Assembly (NCBI GenBank): GCA_025766275.1
Contig: JAFKAC010000069.1
Coordinates: 1 to 64,000, forward strand
DNA: 64,000 nt
From: Lactarius indigo
Taxonomy: Eukaryota > Basidiomycota > Agaricomycetes > Russulales > Russulaceae
Reading direction: 5' to 3'
Both the position numbers and the translations under genes were made by a program. Below, piece by piece: positions 29,356 to 41,800 of the stretch. Each line of letters starts with the position of its first letter. The first letter of the stretch is position 1. The notes beneath the pieces were generated by a model. It had not been told where the DNA came from. It was given only the letters and a program-made list of their open reading frames with translations, and did not search any database.

Positions 29356-30774
29356 ACCCATTGGCCTGGGTGAGGGCTCTAAATTGTAATTCTGTAATCA
29401 TGACGCACTTTTGTTCTCTTCGAATTCCAGTCTCAATTTGCACAATGGCCGACATAAAAGCATTGGTGGACTCAGGAGCCACCGATAACTTCATACACCT
29501 GACTTTCGTAAAGAAGATGGGCATCGGAATCCAACCGTTGCCCCACGCACAAAAAATCTGGAATATAGACAATACAGAAAATAAAGCTGGGTCCATCACG
29601 CACTTTACCAACTTAGACATCTACATGAAAGGATATCACAGGACCATGAGATTCCTAATAACGGATCTCAGAAGCAAAGAACTTGTCCTAGGTTATCCAT
29701 GGCTAGCCACATACAAACCAACAATCAACTGGTGGGATGCAGTCCTACATGAAGAGGTCATGCCTATTGTGATTAGCATGCAGGACAGTCTACATCATCA
29801 CACCGTCATTGTGAGCGCCCTTACTAATGACAAAAAGGAAGACGTAATCCATGAGATGGATGAAGAAGGTACATACCTATGTGTGACTACATCTACAGAA
29901 TTAGCGATCCAAGCTAAGACCAAGGAGAAGCCAGTAGAATTACCCACAGTATACCAAGCCTTCCAAAAACTCTTCAGCGAAGAAGCATCCCAACGCTTTC
30001 CCCCTGCAAGACTGTGGGACCATGCTATTGACTTTAAGCCAAATACCCCTTCAGCCATAGACTGCAAGATATATCCACTTACGCAAGAAGAAGAGGGAAA
30101 ATTAAAGGAGTTCCTGGACGAGAAACTCCAACAAGGGTATCTGCGCCCCTCCATCTCTCCATACGCATCATTATTCTTCTTTGTCAAAAAGAAGGACGGA
30201 AAACTATGCCCCGTCCAGGACTACCGCATCATCAACTCACATACCATATGCAACCAATACCCACTTCCCTTAATCCAAGACCTCATTTATGACCTCAGCA
30301 ATGCGCATATATACACCAAACTCGACATCCGCTGGGGGTACAACAACATTCACATACGGGAGGGCAATCAGGAGAAGGCGGCGTTCAAAACTAAGTTTGG
30401 GCTCTTCAAGCCAACAGTCATGTTCTTCAGACTCACTAATTCACTGGCAACCTTCCAGACCATGATGAATCACATATATCGAGACACTATCACCAAGCAT
30501 GAGCTTCATGGCACTGTCATCCAGGTCTATATGGACGACATTGGCATCGCCATGTGCAAGGGACATGACTCTGCGGATCACACTGCTGTGGTCATGGACA
30601 TTCTCCACGTCGCCCAGGAGCACGATTTATACTTCAAGCTCGAAAAATGCCTCTTCCACCAACCTTGGATGGATTACCTGGGGGTAATCCTTGAAAAGGG
30701 GGTAACACGCATGAACCTGGTAAAAGTTTGCAGCATCAAAGACTGGCCAACACCAACCAAAGTTAGGGACATAC
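29337..30774 (+). pseudogene. pol: GyA-3 Pol part 1: protease and RT
   Basis: Open from the GGGTTTT frameshift site (29337-29343). Protease: LVDSGATDNFIHL near 29465. RT: RPSISPYASLFFFVKKKDGKL, QDYRIINSHTI, the catalytic VYMDDIGI near 30527-30550 and LGVILEKGVTRM. The stretch is uninterrupted up to KVRDI, where a GyB solo LTR enters at 30775. It is the best preserved GyA RT in the window; GyA-1 has several frameshifts in the same part. Confidence 0.88.
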
Positions 30775-31339
30775 TGTTACGATTTTCTTGGGACTCGTCC
30801 TTTCACATACTACTATTCCCTTCCCTATACTATACGAGCCCTGTACGATTACGCGGACTTTACGACTACCCGGTTCCTATTGCGTGCCCTACTTATCGAT
30901 GCTCCCTTCTGATAAAGTTTGACATGTGCTAGTTTCCGTTGTGTTCTCGATCACGCATGACCCCGCGTGATTTATCTTTATTCCCAGTACGACTTTCCCT
31001 TGTCCTCTTTATGTCTTTTCCTTTGTCCCGAAACTGGCGATGGTGCCATCTGTTTGTAGTTGCCATACTGGCCATTATCTATTTAAACCTAGTCCTATCT
31101 AGCTTGTACGGTAGACTAGACTTCTTGTGTAATACTACACTTTAACATCTCGGCATTGTCTCACAAATCCCTTGCTTTTGCTAGACCTTCGAGTCTTAGC
31201 ACTCCTCTACGATCCAAGTGACTAACGTCCTTGTGATCCTTGTGCATCATCCTACTGAAACCAAGCCTTGGAGCTTGTGTTACCGCGATTCGACTGACTT
31301 GGTACAGGTCATACACAACGCCCCTGTAGTGGCGTTACA
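30775..31339 (+). mobile_element. Solo LTR of family GyB
   Basis: 565 bp, TGTTACGATTTTC to GGCGTTACA, with perfect CATAC duplications (30770-30774, 31340-31344). Homologous to the GyB-2 and GyB-3 LTRs and includes TATTTAAA and AGACTAGACTT. It interrupts the GyA-3 pol between RT and RNase H. Confidence 0.95.
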
Positions 31340-31928
31340 CATACGATCCTTTTTGGGCTTCTGTAACTTTTACCGCCTATTCATCCAAGGTTTTGCCACC
31401 CATGCATGACCACTGAACTGACTAACGAGAAAGGACACTGAATGGAGATGGATGGAGGATGAAGACTGCACGTTCAAGACGCTCAAACGTCTTGTCACTG
31501 AAGAACCAGTGCTGGCACACCCCAACCTACAGGACCAGTTTGAACTAGAGGTTGACGCATCTGGATTCATGGTAGGTGCTGTACTCCTACAAAAGAAAAG
31601 TGATGGGCACAAGCACCCCATAGGATACTATTCTGCCACATTGAGCGAGGCTGAATGCAATTATGACATCTATGACCTAGAACTCCTTGCCATCATCAAA
31701 GCCCTTCAACACTGGAGACCCCTGCTCGCTGGATCTCCTCACAAAATCAAGATATTTTCAGACCATCTCAATCTTCAATACTGGAAGACACCACAGAAAA
31801 TTAGTCAAAGGGTCACCCAGGAGGTACTGGAGCTGATGGAATATGACTTCAAAATCCATCACATCAAGGGGAAGAACAACGGTAGAGCAGATGCGTTATA
31901 CAGACGACCAGATTACAACCAAGGAGAG
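31340..31928 (+). pseudogene. pol: GyA-3 Pol part 2: RNase H
   Basis: Resumes with RSFLGFCNFYRLFIQGFATHA, then FELEVDASGFMVGAVLLQKK, YDLELLAIIKALQHWRPLL, KIKIFSDHLNLQYW and HHIKGKNNGRADAL: the RNase H core with its Asp/Glu residues. Stops near 31407-31420 follow GFATHA. Broken at 31928 (NQGE) by the 15.3-kb GyB-1 insertion; continues at 47206. Confidence 0.85.
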
Positions 31929-32498
31929 TGTAATGCCACTACAGGGGTGTTAGGTATGACTTGTACCAAGTCAGTCAAATTGTGGTAGTGCAAGCTCCAA
32001 GGCTTGGCTTCAGTAGGATGATGCACAAGGATCACAAGGATGTTTGTCACTTGGACCGTAGAGGAGGGCTAAGACGTGAAAGTCTAGCAAGAAACGGGGG
32101 TTTGTGAGACAAGGGGAAGCACAAAGGCATCTGTGTTAGACCAGTGTAGTTATTACACAAGAAGTCTAGTCTACCGTACAAGCTAGGTATGACTAGGCTT
32201 AAATACGAATCAGGTTTGTGTGGTCATAGTAAACAGATGGCACCATCACCTGATCAGAGAATAAAGGGAAAGGCATAAACGGAATGAAGCATGAACATAA
32301 TGGGAACAAGGGTGAATCATGTGGAGTTGTGCATGGGTAGGAACAGGGCAGAAACTAACACATGTCCAGCTTTATCAGAAGAGACCATCAATAAGGAAGG
32401 TGTGCGATAGGAACCAGGTAATTGTACAGGGCTCATGTAGTATCAAGGTGGGGATAGCAAGAAAAGAAAGAACGAGTCTGGAAAGAAAGTTCATAACA
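31929..32498 (-). mobile_element. GyB-1 3' LTR
   Basis: 570 bp; on the minus strand TGTTATGAAC to GGCATTACA. Preceded on that strand by a strong polypurine tract (AAGGGGGGGGTAA). Confidence 0.92.
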
Positions 32499-32532
32499 TT
32501 ACCCCCCCTTCTGATCTGAAGTCGCCATGACT

Positions 32533-33512
32533 TCAGGACTTGGGATCAACAAGGTTGTAGATGTCAGCGTCCAAGTTGTCCTCCAACCACAGGGAGATGT
32601 CCAGATGGCAGTGATGGGTTTTGAGAAAGAATAGAGGGCTGCAAGCGTTGCATTTTCAGCACATTTTGTACTGTGGGCATCGAATCTTGTTGGGATTAGT
32701 GTTGGTATGGAAACACCGTCCGCACCACCTCCCTTGAGTTTTGGCCGCAATAGTCGGTGGTGAGGGTACTGTGAAGGAGGTGGTGGCTTTGGGTGGCATT
32801 TCTTGATGTATGCACTCCTCCGTGTGTTGTGTTGTAATAACCTCATTGACCATCTCTGCTCAGTGAAAGATACATTGGTGGGATTGATGTTCTTGACTTT
32901 GACAGTGCTGACACACTGGTCAGGGTCTGGTGGGGCAGTTGTGCACAATGTGATGGGGGCTATTACAATGGTAACAACATTGTTGACGAGGTTTGTCGGT
33001 GAGGTGGGGGAATTCGACCGGTCCCCTGCATCGAGGAGAGAAGGGGATAGCATATCAGGAGTGGCATAGTGGGGCTGGGAGTGTGGTCATATGAGCGTAC
33101 TCATCTGCTATTGTGGTGAGGGCTCCTGCATCAATGGGAGTGTGACACGGATGGGGGTGAAGGGTTCTAAAGGTGGTGGTGGAGTGGTAGATGTGGACAA
33201 TGGGGATGATGGTGCAATTGGTTCTGGTGGAGGAGTAGGGCTTTGGCGAGGAGGGGGTGTTGGTGAGTATTGGCCTTCCTTGGGTGTGGATGGAGTGACC
33301 TCCCCTGGTTCTCATTCTGGGGAGCAGGGGATGATCGGGATGGGGTTGATGGTCATGGTGGATTGGGGGGAATGGGGAATTGACGGTGGTGGTGATAGGT
33401 GTGGGATGTCGGATATGTTGATGGTGACAATCCCTCATTCAAGGGCATCTTCTGGTTGGGGGTTGCTGAGAATATTGACCAAAGTGGTGTCAGATACTGG
33501 GGTGAAGGCCAT
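32533..33512 (-). pseudogene. GyB-1 third coding region with zinc knuckles
   Basis: Starts at an ATG (33512) with MAFTPVSDTTLVNIL, matching the GyB-2 start region, then a Pro-rich stretch. The FPLQIPLPDGG block and most of the coiled coil seen in GyB-2 are absent (internal deletion), and the frame picks up at ALTTIADEYAHM. Two CCHC knuckles follow (CYHC...HNC and CQHCQSQEHQSHQC), then a CGRC...H...C finger. It ends with an acidic tail (LDADIYNLVDPKS). Several stops and frameshifts. Confidence 0.6.
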
Positions 33513-33599
33513 TGCGTTTGTTGTTCAGGTTGAGGAGGTATGGTCAGAGGGGTCCTTCTCTTATACCTTTTGTCCAGCCCCTTCAGTGGATGGGTATAA

Positions 33600-36500
33600 G
33601 CAGTAATAGTCTCTGATTGCGTCCTTGGCATGTGTTAGATTGGCTGCGGGTTCCCATGTGTTGTCACTCGTGGGGAATCCTTTCCACTTTACCAGGAAGT
33701 GGAGTTTGCGCCCTCAGCCTCGTGCTTGGGCATCTTTGATTCACTCCACTTCATACTCCTCTTCTCCGTCAATAAGGTCAGGTGGGGGCTGGGTGAAGTT
33801 TGTTCCATGCATCTCCATTTCCTTATACGGTGTGAGAAGGTTCGCATGGAATACAGGGTGGATCTTCCATGATGTGGGGAGTTCAAGTTTGTAGGAAATG
33901 TCTGATAGAACCTTCATTATTTTGAATGGTCCATATCTTTTGGGGGCAAGTTTGCTTGTGGGGTAGAAGGTGTGGAGATTTGTTCCTTCTAACCATACAT
34001 GGTCTCCCTGTTGATATGGTGTGAACCCCGTTTTGCCTTGTTGTGCCATAAGGTGTTGCGCATGTTTGATACTGTCTTGGGCATGCTGTCTGAGGATTAA
34101 CAAGTCCTCCAGTTGTTGGTCCACTGCTGGACTCTTCGACTGTTTGGGATTCCATGTTGTTCAAGGTTCCCATCCCATAAGGAGTGAGAACAGGGAGTGC
34201 TTGGTCATGGTGTTCATCCAAGAATTGTGCGTGAATTGCACCATGGGTAAGACTTCTGCCCAATTGTCTTGCCTTACATTACACCAGTGTCGTAAGCATT
34301 GTTCCAGCCACTGGTTGGTGCATTCTGACTGGCCATCAGTTTGAGGGTGGTATGCCGATGATATGTTTTGTTGTATCCCCAGAGTATTGCACAGCTGCCT
34401 CATGAAGGTAGATGCGAATCTGGGGTCTCAATCAGATATGATTTTTCAGGGTAGGCCATAGTGAGGATATACATGCTGGAGATAAAGTTTGGCCACTCCT
34501 TCTGACATTATGGTTTCGTTGCAGGGGATAAATATCACTGCTTTCGAGCAATTGTGATTGGTGATGGTGAGGATCGAATCAAATTTGTTTGATACAGGGA
34601 GTTTGGCTATGAAGTCCATGGCCACCACTTTGAAAGGTTTGGCTGATGGGTTTGTTGTAATAGGGAATAAGTGTGGTTTCTGCCAGTGGGGGTTGATCTT
34701 ATTGCTTTGGCATGTGGCACATCCTTTGACGTAGGCTTCCACATCCTTTTGCATGTTTGGCCACCAAAAATTGTGTCATACTAGTTCTAGGGTGTTTGAA
34801 ATTCCTGGGTGTCCGGTGCTCAGAGTATCGTGGAAAAAGGTAATCACCCCCCGTTTAAGATCATTGTTTCCCATGACAACGAGAGCATCACCCTTCCACC
34901 ACAGCCCGTCATGTTTCTTTAGGTTATGGGGCTCGATCCATGGGAGGAGCATCGCTTCATCCATATTTTGTGCGATTTGAGTCCATATGTCTGTGTCGTG
35001 CATCGATGTTTGGGTGATTCTAAGGAATACGCTTTCAGGTAAGACGGTAACATGGTCATTATCTGTGGTACTGTCATTGTAGTCAGGGCATCTAGATAGC
35101 AAGTTGGCTTGGGTATTCTTTGTGCCGGGGATGTGCTTGAGTACGAAGTTGTACTCCGAGAGTTCTTGGAATTCTCAGGCCACTCTTTGGTTTATCTTTT
35201 GTGGTTCCTTCCAATATTGAAGGTTGGCGTGATCAGTGTGTATGATTATCAGGTGGGGGGATCCAATAAGGTATGTGCGCCATGTTTGCAGTGCTTTAAC
35301 GATTGCAAGTAGTTCACGGTTGTAGATATTGTAGTTTCGTTCTGCTTCCATGAGGGATTCCGAGTAGAACACAATGGGGTGGAGTTTCTGATCTTCTCCC
35401 TTTTGGTTTAGCATGGCTCCCAAGGCATAGCTGGAGGCATCTACTTTGATTTCAAAAGGTTGGTCTAGTCGAGGGAATAGGAGTACGGGTTCGCTACTGA
35501 TGCGATCTTTGATAGTGTCAAACACCTTTTGTCTTGCTTCCGTCCAGTCCCAGGGTATGTCCTTCTTGGTAAGGTCGTGCAGGGGTCATGCAATGGTTGA
35601 GAATCCCCTTATGAAATGCCTGTAGAAGTTGCAGAATCCCAAAAAGGCTCATACTTCTTTAAGCATTGTTGGTGCTTTCCAATCCCATACCCCTTGAACT
35701 TTGACGGGGTCTATGCGCAGTTTCCCATGTCCAATGATAAGCCCCAGATATTCCACCTCATGGACCTTGAACACACATTTCTCTGGTTTGATGTAGAGGT
35801 CGTGTTTGTTGCAGAGGTCTAGTACTTGGTGGAGTATGTGTCTGTGATGTGCTAAGTTGTCTGGTGTCGCTATAAGGATATCGTCCATGTATACAATGAC
35901 TTCTCCAGTCAGCACCAATTCCCAAAAGATGGTATCCATCATAGTCTGGAAGGTGCTTGGGGAGTTTGTTAGACTGAAGAACATCATCACCCTGGGTTTG
36001 AATAATCCCTGGTTGGTTTTGAATGCCGCTTTCCATTTGTCCCCTTCTTTGGTGTGAATGTTGTTGTACCCCCATCATATATCTAGTTTTGAATACAATC
36101 GGGTGTTTCGAATATGGTTGATAAGTTTGGGGATAAGGGGAAGTGGATAGTGGTTCTTTACAGTGACATCATTGAGTCGTCATTAATCTTGTACTGGGCG
36201 TAATTTTCCATCCTTTTTGAAGAAGAATGGGGACATGTAGGGCAATTTCGATGGTTGAATATACTGTTTTTCTAGATGTTCCATGACAAATTCCAAGAGT
36301 TTCTCAGTTTCCAGGATGGTCAGCGGGTATACTTTGCAATCCATGGTTCTGGGGGCTTTGGGGATTAAATCAATCACATGGTCCCATGTTCTTGACGGGG
36401 GAAAACGTTGCGATGCTTCCTCACTGAAGACTTTCTGATGTTTCCAGTATTCTTTGGGGACCATCTCTTTGAATGTCTTTTGGGGTTTCTTCGCCGCCTC

Positions 36501-36797
36501 TCACTGTGCCAATTCTGAGGCTGTGGTTGTTTTGCACAGGCAGATGCACAGTTCCTCTTCTTGTTCCAGTTGTTCCCAAGCCGTTTCGTCAAGTTGATAC
36601 ATCTCCAATGCCTTAATGGTAGATTCCATAGGCATGGCTTTGTCTAACAAATGAAGGCTGGTGATCACAACCGGTTGGAATTCTTCATCAATAGTGGTGT
36701 CTCGCCAATGGAACTTGGGTTCAAACGCCGTGAACCAAGGGTAACCTAGTATCACTTCATTGTTCCCTAAATCTGTAATAAGGAATCAAAGGTTTTG
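33600..36797 (-). pseudogene. pol: GyB-1 Pol (main part): RT, RNase H, integrase, chromodomain
   Basis: From 36797 leftward: end of protease (VILGYPWFTAFEPKFHW), RT (GLIIGHGKLRIDPVK, VYMDDILIATPD), RNase H (FEIKVDASSYALGAMLNQ, HTDHANLQYW), integrase (GCATCQSNK; MDFIAKLP; DGQSECTNQWLEQ), GPY/F-type module (YKLELPTSWKIHPVFHANLL) and chromodomain (EEEYEVE then [17 protein letters not shown] near 33620-33680). Arg to TGA stops interrupt landmarks such as DIRWGYNN, EVRAFLGF, IARPLHD, VAREFQE, LPRKIISDRDP. Integrase also has DHDCSK changed to NHNCSK. A dead copy. Confidence 0.85.
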
Positions 36798-37378
36798 TGT
36801 TACGCCACTACAGGGGTGTATAGTATGACCTGTACCAAGTCAGTTGAGTTACGGTAGCGCAGACTCCAAGGTCTGGCTTCAGTAGGTTGATGCACAAGGA
36901 TCACAAGGACGATAGTCACTTGGATCATAGGGGAAAGTTAAGACACGAAGGTCTAACAGAGATGCGGGGGTTCTTGAGACAAGGGAAAGCACGAAGGCAT
37001 CCGTCTTAGATGAGTGTAGTATTTACACAAGAAGTCTAGTCTACCATACAAGCTAGATATAACTAGAGTTAAATAGGAATCGTGCTGTATGGCTGTTACA
37101 AATAGATGGCGCCATCGCCAGGTTGAGGAATAAAGGGATAGACATAATGGGAACAAGGCATAGATATCAAAACGAAAGCAAATCACGCGGGGTCACACGT
37201 GAACAGGAATAAGTTGGAAACTAGCACATGTTGAACTTTATCAGAAGGGGACGTCGATAAGTAGGGCGCGTGATAGGAACCGAATAATCATAAAGTCCGC
37301 GTACTTGTACAGGGCTCGTATAGTGTGGGGAAGGGAATGGTGACATGTGAAAGGACAAGTCCAAAGAAAATTGTAACA
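36798..37378 (-). mobile_element. GyB-2 3' LTR
   Basis: 581 bp; minus strand TGTTACAATTTTC to GGCGTAACA. Same length as its partner at 44104. Confidence 0.94.
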
Positions 37379-37412
37379 TTATCCCTCGCCTTGGCCTGAA
37401 GACGCCTCGACT

Positions 37413-38859
37413 TCAGCTCTCCGGGTTGACAAGGTCATAAATGTCAGCGTCAAGGTTGTTCTCCGGCCACGGAGAGATGTCTAGTCAACAGTGATGGGTT
37501 TTAAGGAAGAAAAGAGGTCCGCGAGTGCCACACTTGCAACACATCTTGTACTGAGGGCACCGAATTTCATTGTGATTGGCGTTGGTAGTGAAACACCGCC
37601 CACACCATCTTCCTTGTATGTTGGCAACAATGGTCGGCAGGTTCGGTACAGTAAAGGAAGTGGTGGCCTCAGCGGATATCGATTGGCATATGCACTCTTC
37701 TGCCTGATGAGTGGTGATGACCTCATGGACCATTTCTGCACAGCGAAATATGCAGCGATGGGATTGGTGCTCCTGGCTTTGGCAGTGTCGACATGCTGGC
37801 CTGGGTCTGTTGGGACAGTCGCGCACTAAGTGATGAGGACTGTTACAGTGGTAACAGCATCGGTGACGAGGTTTGTCGGTGAGGTGGGGGAACTCGAGTG
37901 GTCCTCTGCGTCAGGGGGCAAATGGGATGGCGTATCGTGAATGCCAGAGGGGAGCCAGGAGTGCCGTCATACAAGCATACTCATCTGCTATTGTGCTAAG
38001 GGCTCCAGCGTACTGCAGGCGTCTTTTAGTACTGGCCAGCATCAGATCCACTGTCAGCCGCTCCGCTCGAAGTTTATGAGTGTCCTCCTCCAGTTTTTCG
38101 TACTTCTCGTCTAGCTCCTTTAGTGCCAGGAGTCCTGTGTGTAGCCTTGTGATCTCTGCCGTAATGCATGGGGAGTTAAGTTCGATGAGTGTCTCATCTA
38201 GGGCGCAGGCTCGGATGTCATGAGGGTCGAAGAACTGGAGTTGTTCTGCCGTGAAAGGGGGGGCCGAGACATTGGGTCTAAGAGTCGAGAGGTAGACCTC
38301 CTCTCCGTAGTGTGGTTGCCTAGCACCCATTGTCCCCACTACCTTGGTGAATCCTTTGCGATAGTAAATGTACTTTGCAGTGTTGGATCCACCATCAGGT
38401 AGTGGGATCTGTAATGGGAAGTATTTTGGTGTTCCTGGGAGGTTTGGGAAGAAGGGTGCACCTGGGTCATCAGTGTCTTCAGGGGGAGAGTCAGGTCGGT
38501 TATAGTCGATGGGCGTGTGGACGTGGACCGGGGTGAAGGGTTCTAGGGGTGGTGGAGGGGTGGATGATGGGGATGATGGGGGTGATGGTACCTGTGGTTT
38601 GGGTGGCGGTGTGGGTTGTTGATGAGGAGGGGGTGTCGGTGAGTATTGTCCCTCCTCAGGTGTCGATGGAGTGAGCTCCCCCGGTTCTCGCTCTGGAGAA
38701 CAAGGTACAATAGGGGCATTGGGGAATGGATGGTGGTGGTGACAGGTGCAGGATGTCGGAGAGGTCAATGGTAACAATCCCTCGTTCAAGGGCGGCTTTG
38801 AGTTGGGGATTGTTGAGGATGTTGACGAGGGTGGTGTCGGATACTGGGGTATCTGTCAT
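37413..38859 (-). pseudogene. GyB-2 third coding region: Pro-rich, FPLQIPLP block, coiled coil, zinc knuckles
   Basis: A separate ORF starting at an ATG 41 bases after the chromodomain ORF stop. In order: a short N-terminal block (MTDTPVSDTTLVNILNNPQL), a frameshift near 38700, a long Pro-rich segment, a block with YFPLQIPLPDGGSNTAKYI and EEVYLSTLRP that parallels GyA-1's ILFPIKLPNG...YGKPLYATP, then a predicted coiled coil (ELDEKYEKLEEDTHKLRAER). After an Arg-to-TGA stop at 37911-37913 come two canonical CCHC knuckles (CYHCNSPHHLVRDC and CRHCQSQEHQSHRC), a third Cys/His finger (CGRCFTTNANHNEIRC), CCKC...THHC and an acidic tail. About 480 codons. A nucleic-acid-binding accessory protein is inferred; the role is unknown. 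Confidence 0.72.
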
Positions 38860-38899
38860 TGTGTCGTTGCTGAGGGGGCTTGGTCAGAGGGTCTTTTTC

Positions 38900-41800
38900 T
38901 TATACCTTTCGCCCTACCCCTTCAGTGGATGGGTATAATTGGTAGTAGTCTCTGATTGCATCCCTAGCGTGTGTCAGGTTGGTCGTGGGTTCCCATGTGT
39001 TGTCACTCGTGGGGAATCCTTTCCACTTAACCAGGAAATGAAGTTTACGCCCTCGACCTTGTGCCTGGGCGTCTTCAATGCGCTCCACTTTGTACTCCTC
39101 TTCTCCATTGATAAGGTCAGGTGGAGGCCGGGTGAAGTTTGCTCCATGTATTTCCATTTCCCTATATGGTGTAAGAAGGTTCGCATGGAATACTGGGTGG
39201 ATCTTCCATGTTGCGGGGAGTTTGAGTTTGTAGGAAACATCTGATAGAACCTTTGTTATCTTGAACGGTCCATATCTTTTTGGGGCAAGTTTACTTGTGG
39301 GATAGAAGGTACAGAGGTTCGTTCCTTCTAACCATACCTGGTCTCCTTGTTGATAAGGCGTGAATTTCATCTTGCCTCGTTGCATCATGAGATGTTGCAC
39401 GTGTTTAATGCTGTCCTGGGCGTGTTGTCTCAGAACCAGCAGCTCTTCCAATCATTGGTCTACTGCTGGGCAGCTCGATGGTTTGGGACTCCAGGTTGTA
39501 TGCGGTTCCCATCCCATAAGGAGCGAGAATGGGGAGTGTTTCATTGTGGTGTTCATCCACAAATTGTGCATGAATTGTGCCATAGGCAGAACTTCTGCCC
39601 AATTGTCTTGCCTTATATTGCACCAGTGTCATAAGTATTGTTCCAGCCACTGGTTGGTGCGTTCTGACTGGCCATCAGTCTGGGGGTGATATGCCGATGA
39701 TATGTTTTGTTGTATCCCTAGGGTGTTACACAGTTGCCTCATGAAGGTGGATGCGAATCTAGGGTCTCGATCAGATATAATTTTTCGGGGTAAGCCATAA
39801 TGGGGGTATACGTGTTGGAGATAGAGTTTGGCCACTCCTTCTGACGTTATGGTTTCGTTACAAGGGATGAATATAGCTGCCTTCGAGCAGTCGTGATCGG
39901 TGATAGTGAGGATTGAGTCAAATCTGTTTGATACAGGGAGTTTGACTATGAAGTCCATTGCCACTACCTCGAAGGGTTTGGCTGATGGGTCTGTGGTGAT
40001 GGGGAATAGGTGTGGCCTTTGTCTATGAGGATTGATTTTGTTACTTTGACATGTGGCACATCCTTTGACGTATGCTTCCACATCCTTTCGCATGTTTGGC
40101 CACCAGAAGTCACGTCGTACTAGTTCCAAGGTGTTTGCAATTCCAGGGTGTCCTGCGCTTGGGGTATCGTGGAAAAAGGTGATTACCCCCCGTTTAAGAT
40201 CGTTGTTTCCCACAACAACGAGGGTGTCACCTTTCCACCATAAGCCGTTGTGCTTTTTTAGGTTGTGGGGTTCGACCCATGGAAGTATCGTGGGTTCTTC
40301 CATGTTTTGGGTAATCTGCATCCATATATCCATATCGTGCATGGACGTTTGAGTGACTTTTAGGAATACCTCTTCTGGTAATACCGTGACATGATCATTG
40401 TCGGTTGTCCCATCGTCGTAATCAGGGCGTCTTGATAGGGAATCCGCCTGGGTGTTTTTAGTGCCGGGGATGTGTTTAAGCATGAAATTGTATTTGGAGA
40501 GTTCTTGGAACTCTCGCGCCACACATCGACTGATCTTCCTTGGTTCTTTCCAATACTGAAGGTTGGCATGGTCTGTGTGAATAGTTATCAAGTGGGGGGA
40601 ACTGATCAGATATGTGCACCAGGTCCGTAGGGCTTTGACGATGGCCAACAGTTCTCTGTCATAGATGTCGTAATTGCGTTCTGTTTCCGTCAACAATTCA
40701 GAGTAGAACGCGACCGGGTGCATTTTCTGGTCTTCCCCTCTTTGGTTTAGCACCACTCCTAAGGCGTAGCTGGAAGCATCTACTTCGATTTTGAAGGGTT
40801 GATCTAACTTTGGGAATAGGAGTACCAGTTTGGAACTGATTCGTTCCTTGATAACATTGAAGGCCTTTTGTCTGGCATCCATCCATTCCCAAGGTACATC
40901 CTTCTTTGTGAGGTCGTGGAGTGGTCTTGCTATCATGGAGAATCCTCTTATGAATCGTTGATAGAAATTGCAGAAGCCTAGGAAGGCTCGTACTTCCCTC
41001 AGGGACTTTGGTGGCCTCCAGTCTCGTATTCCTTCACAGGGTCCATTCGCAACTTGCCATGTCCAATGATTAGCCCTAGGTATTCCACTTCATAGACCTC
41101 GAATATACATTTTTCTGGTTTGATGTACAAGTTGTGTTCATTGCAGAGGTCTAGGATGCAGTGTAGCACTTGTCTGTGGTGGGCACGATTGTCTGCAGTT
41201 GCGATTAGGATATCATCCATATAGACGATGACTTCTCCAGTTAGTACTAGTTCCCAGAATATGGTGTCCATCATGGTTTGGAAGGTACTGGGGGAGTTGG
41301 TAAGGCCAAAGAACATGACCCGTGGTTTGAATAGTCCCTGATTAGTCTTGAACGCCGCTTTCCATTCGTCACCTGGTTTGATTCAAATGTTATTGTATCC
41401 CCATCATATGTCAAGCTTAGAATAGAGCTGCGCTTCTCGGATCCAATCAATGAGTTCCGGAATCAGGGGAAGTGGATAGTGGTTCTTTATGGTGAGTTCA
41501 TTGAGTCGGTGGTAATCTTGTACTGGACGTAATTTCCCATCCTTTTTCTTGATGAAGAAAAAGGGAGATGCGTAAGGGGATTTCAACGGTTGTATGTACC
41601 TTTTGTTCAGGTGTTCAGTTATGAACTCTGATAACTCCTTGGTTTCAGGGACTGTGAGTGGATACACTTTGCAATCCATGGTTTCGGGGGCATTTGGGAC
41701 AAGATCGATAGCCGATAGCGTGGTCCCAAGTTCGTGATGGAGGGAAACGTTGGGAAGCTTCCTCACTGAATACCTTGCGATGTCTTCTATACTCCTCAGG

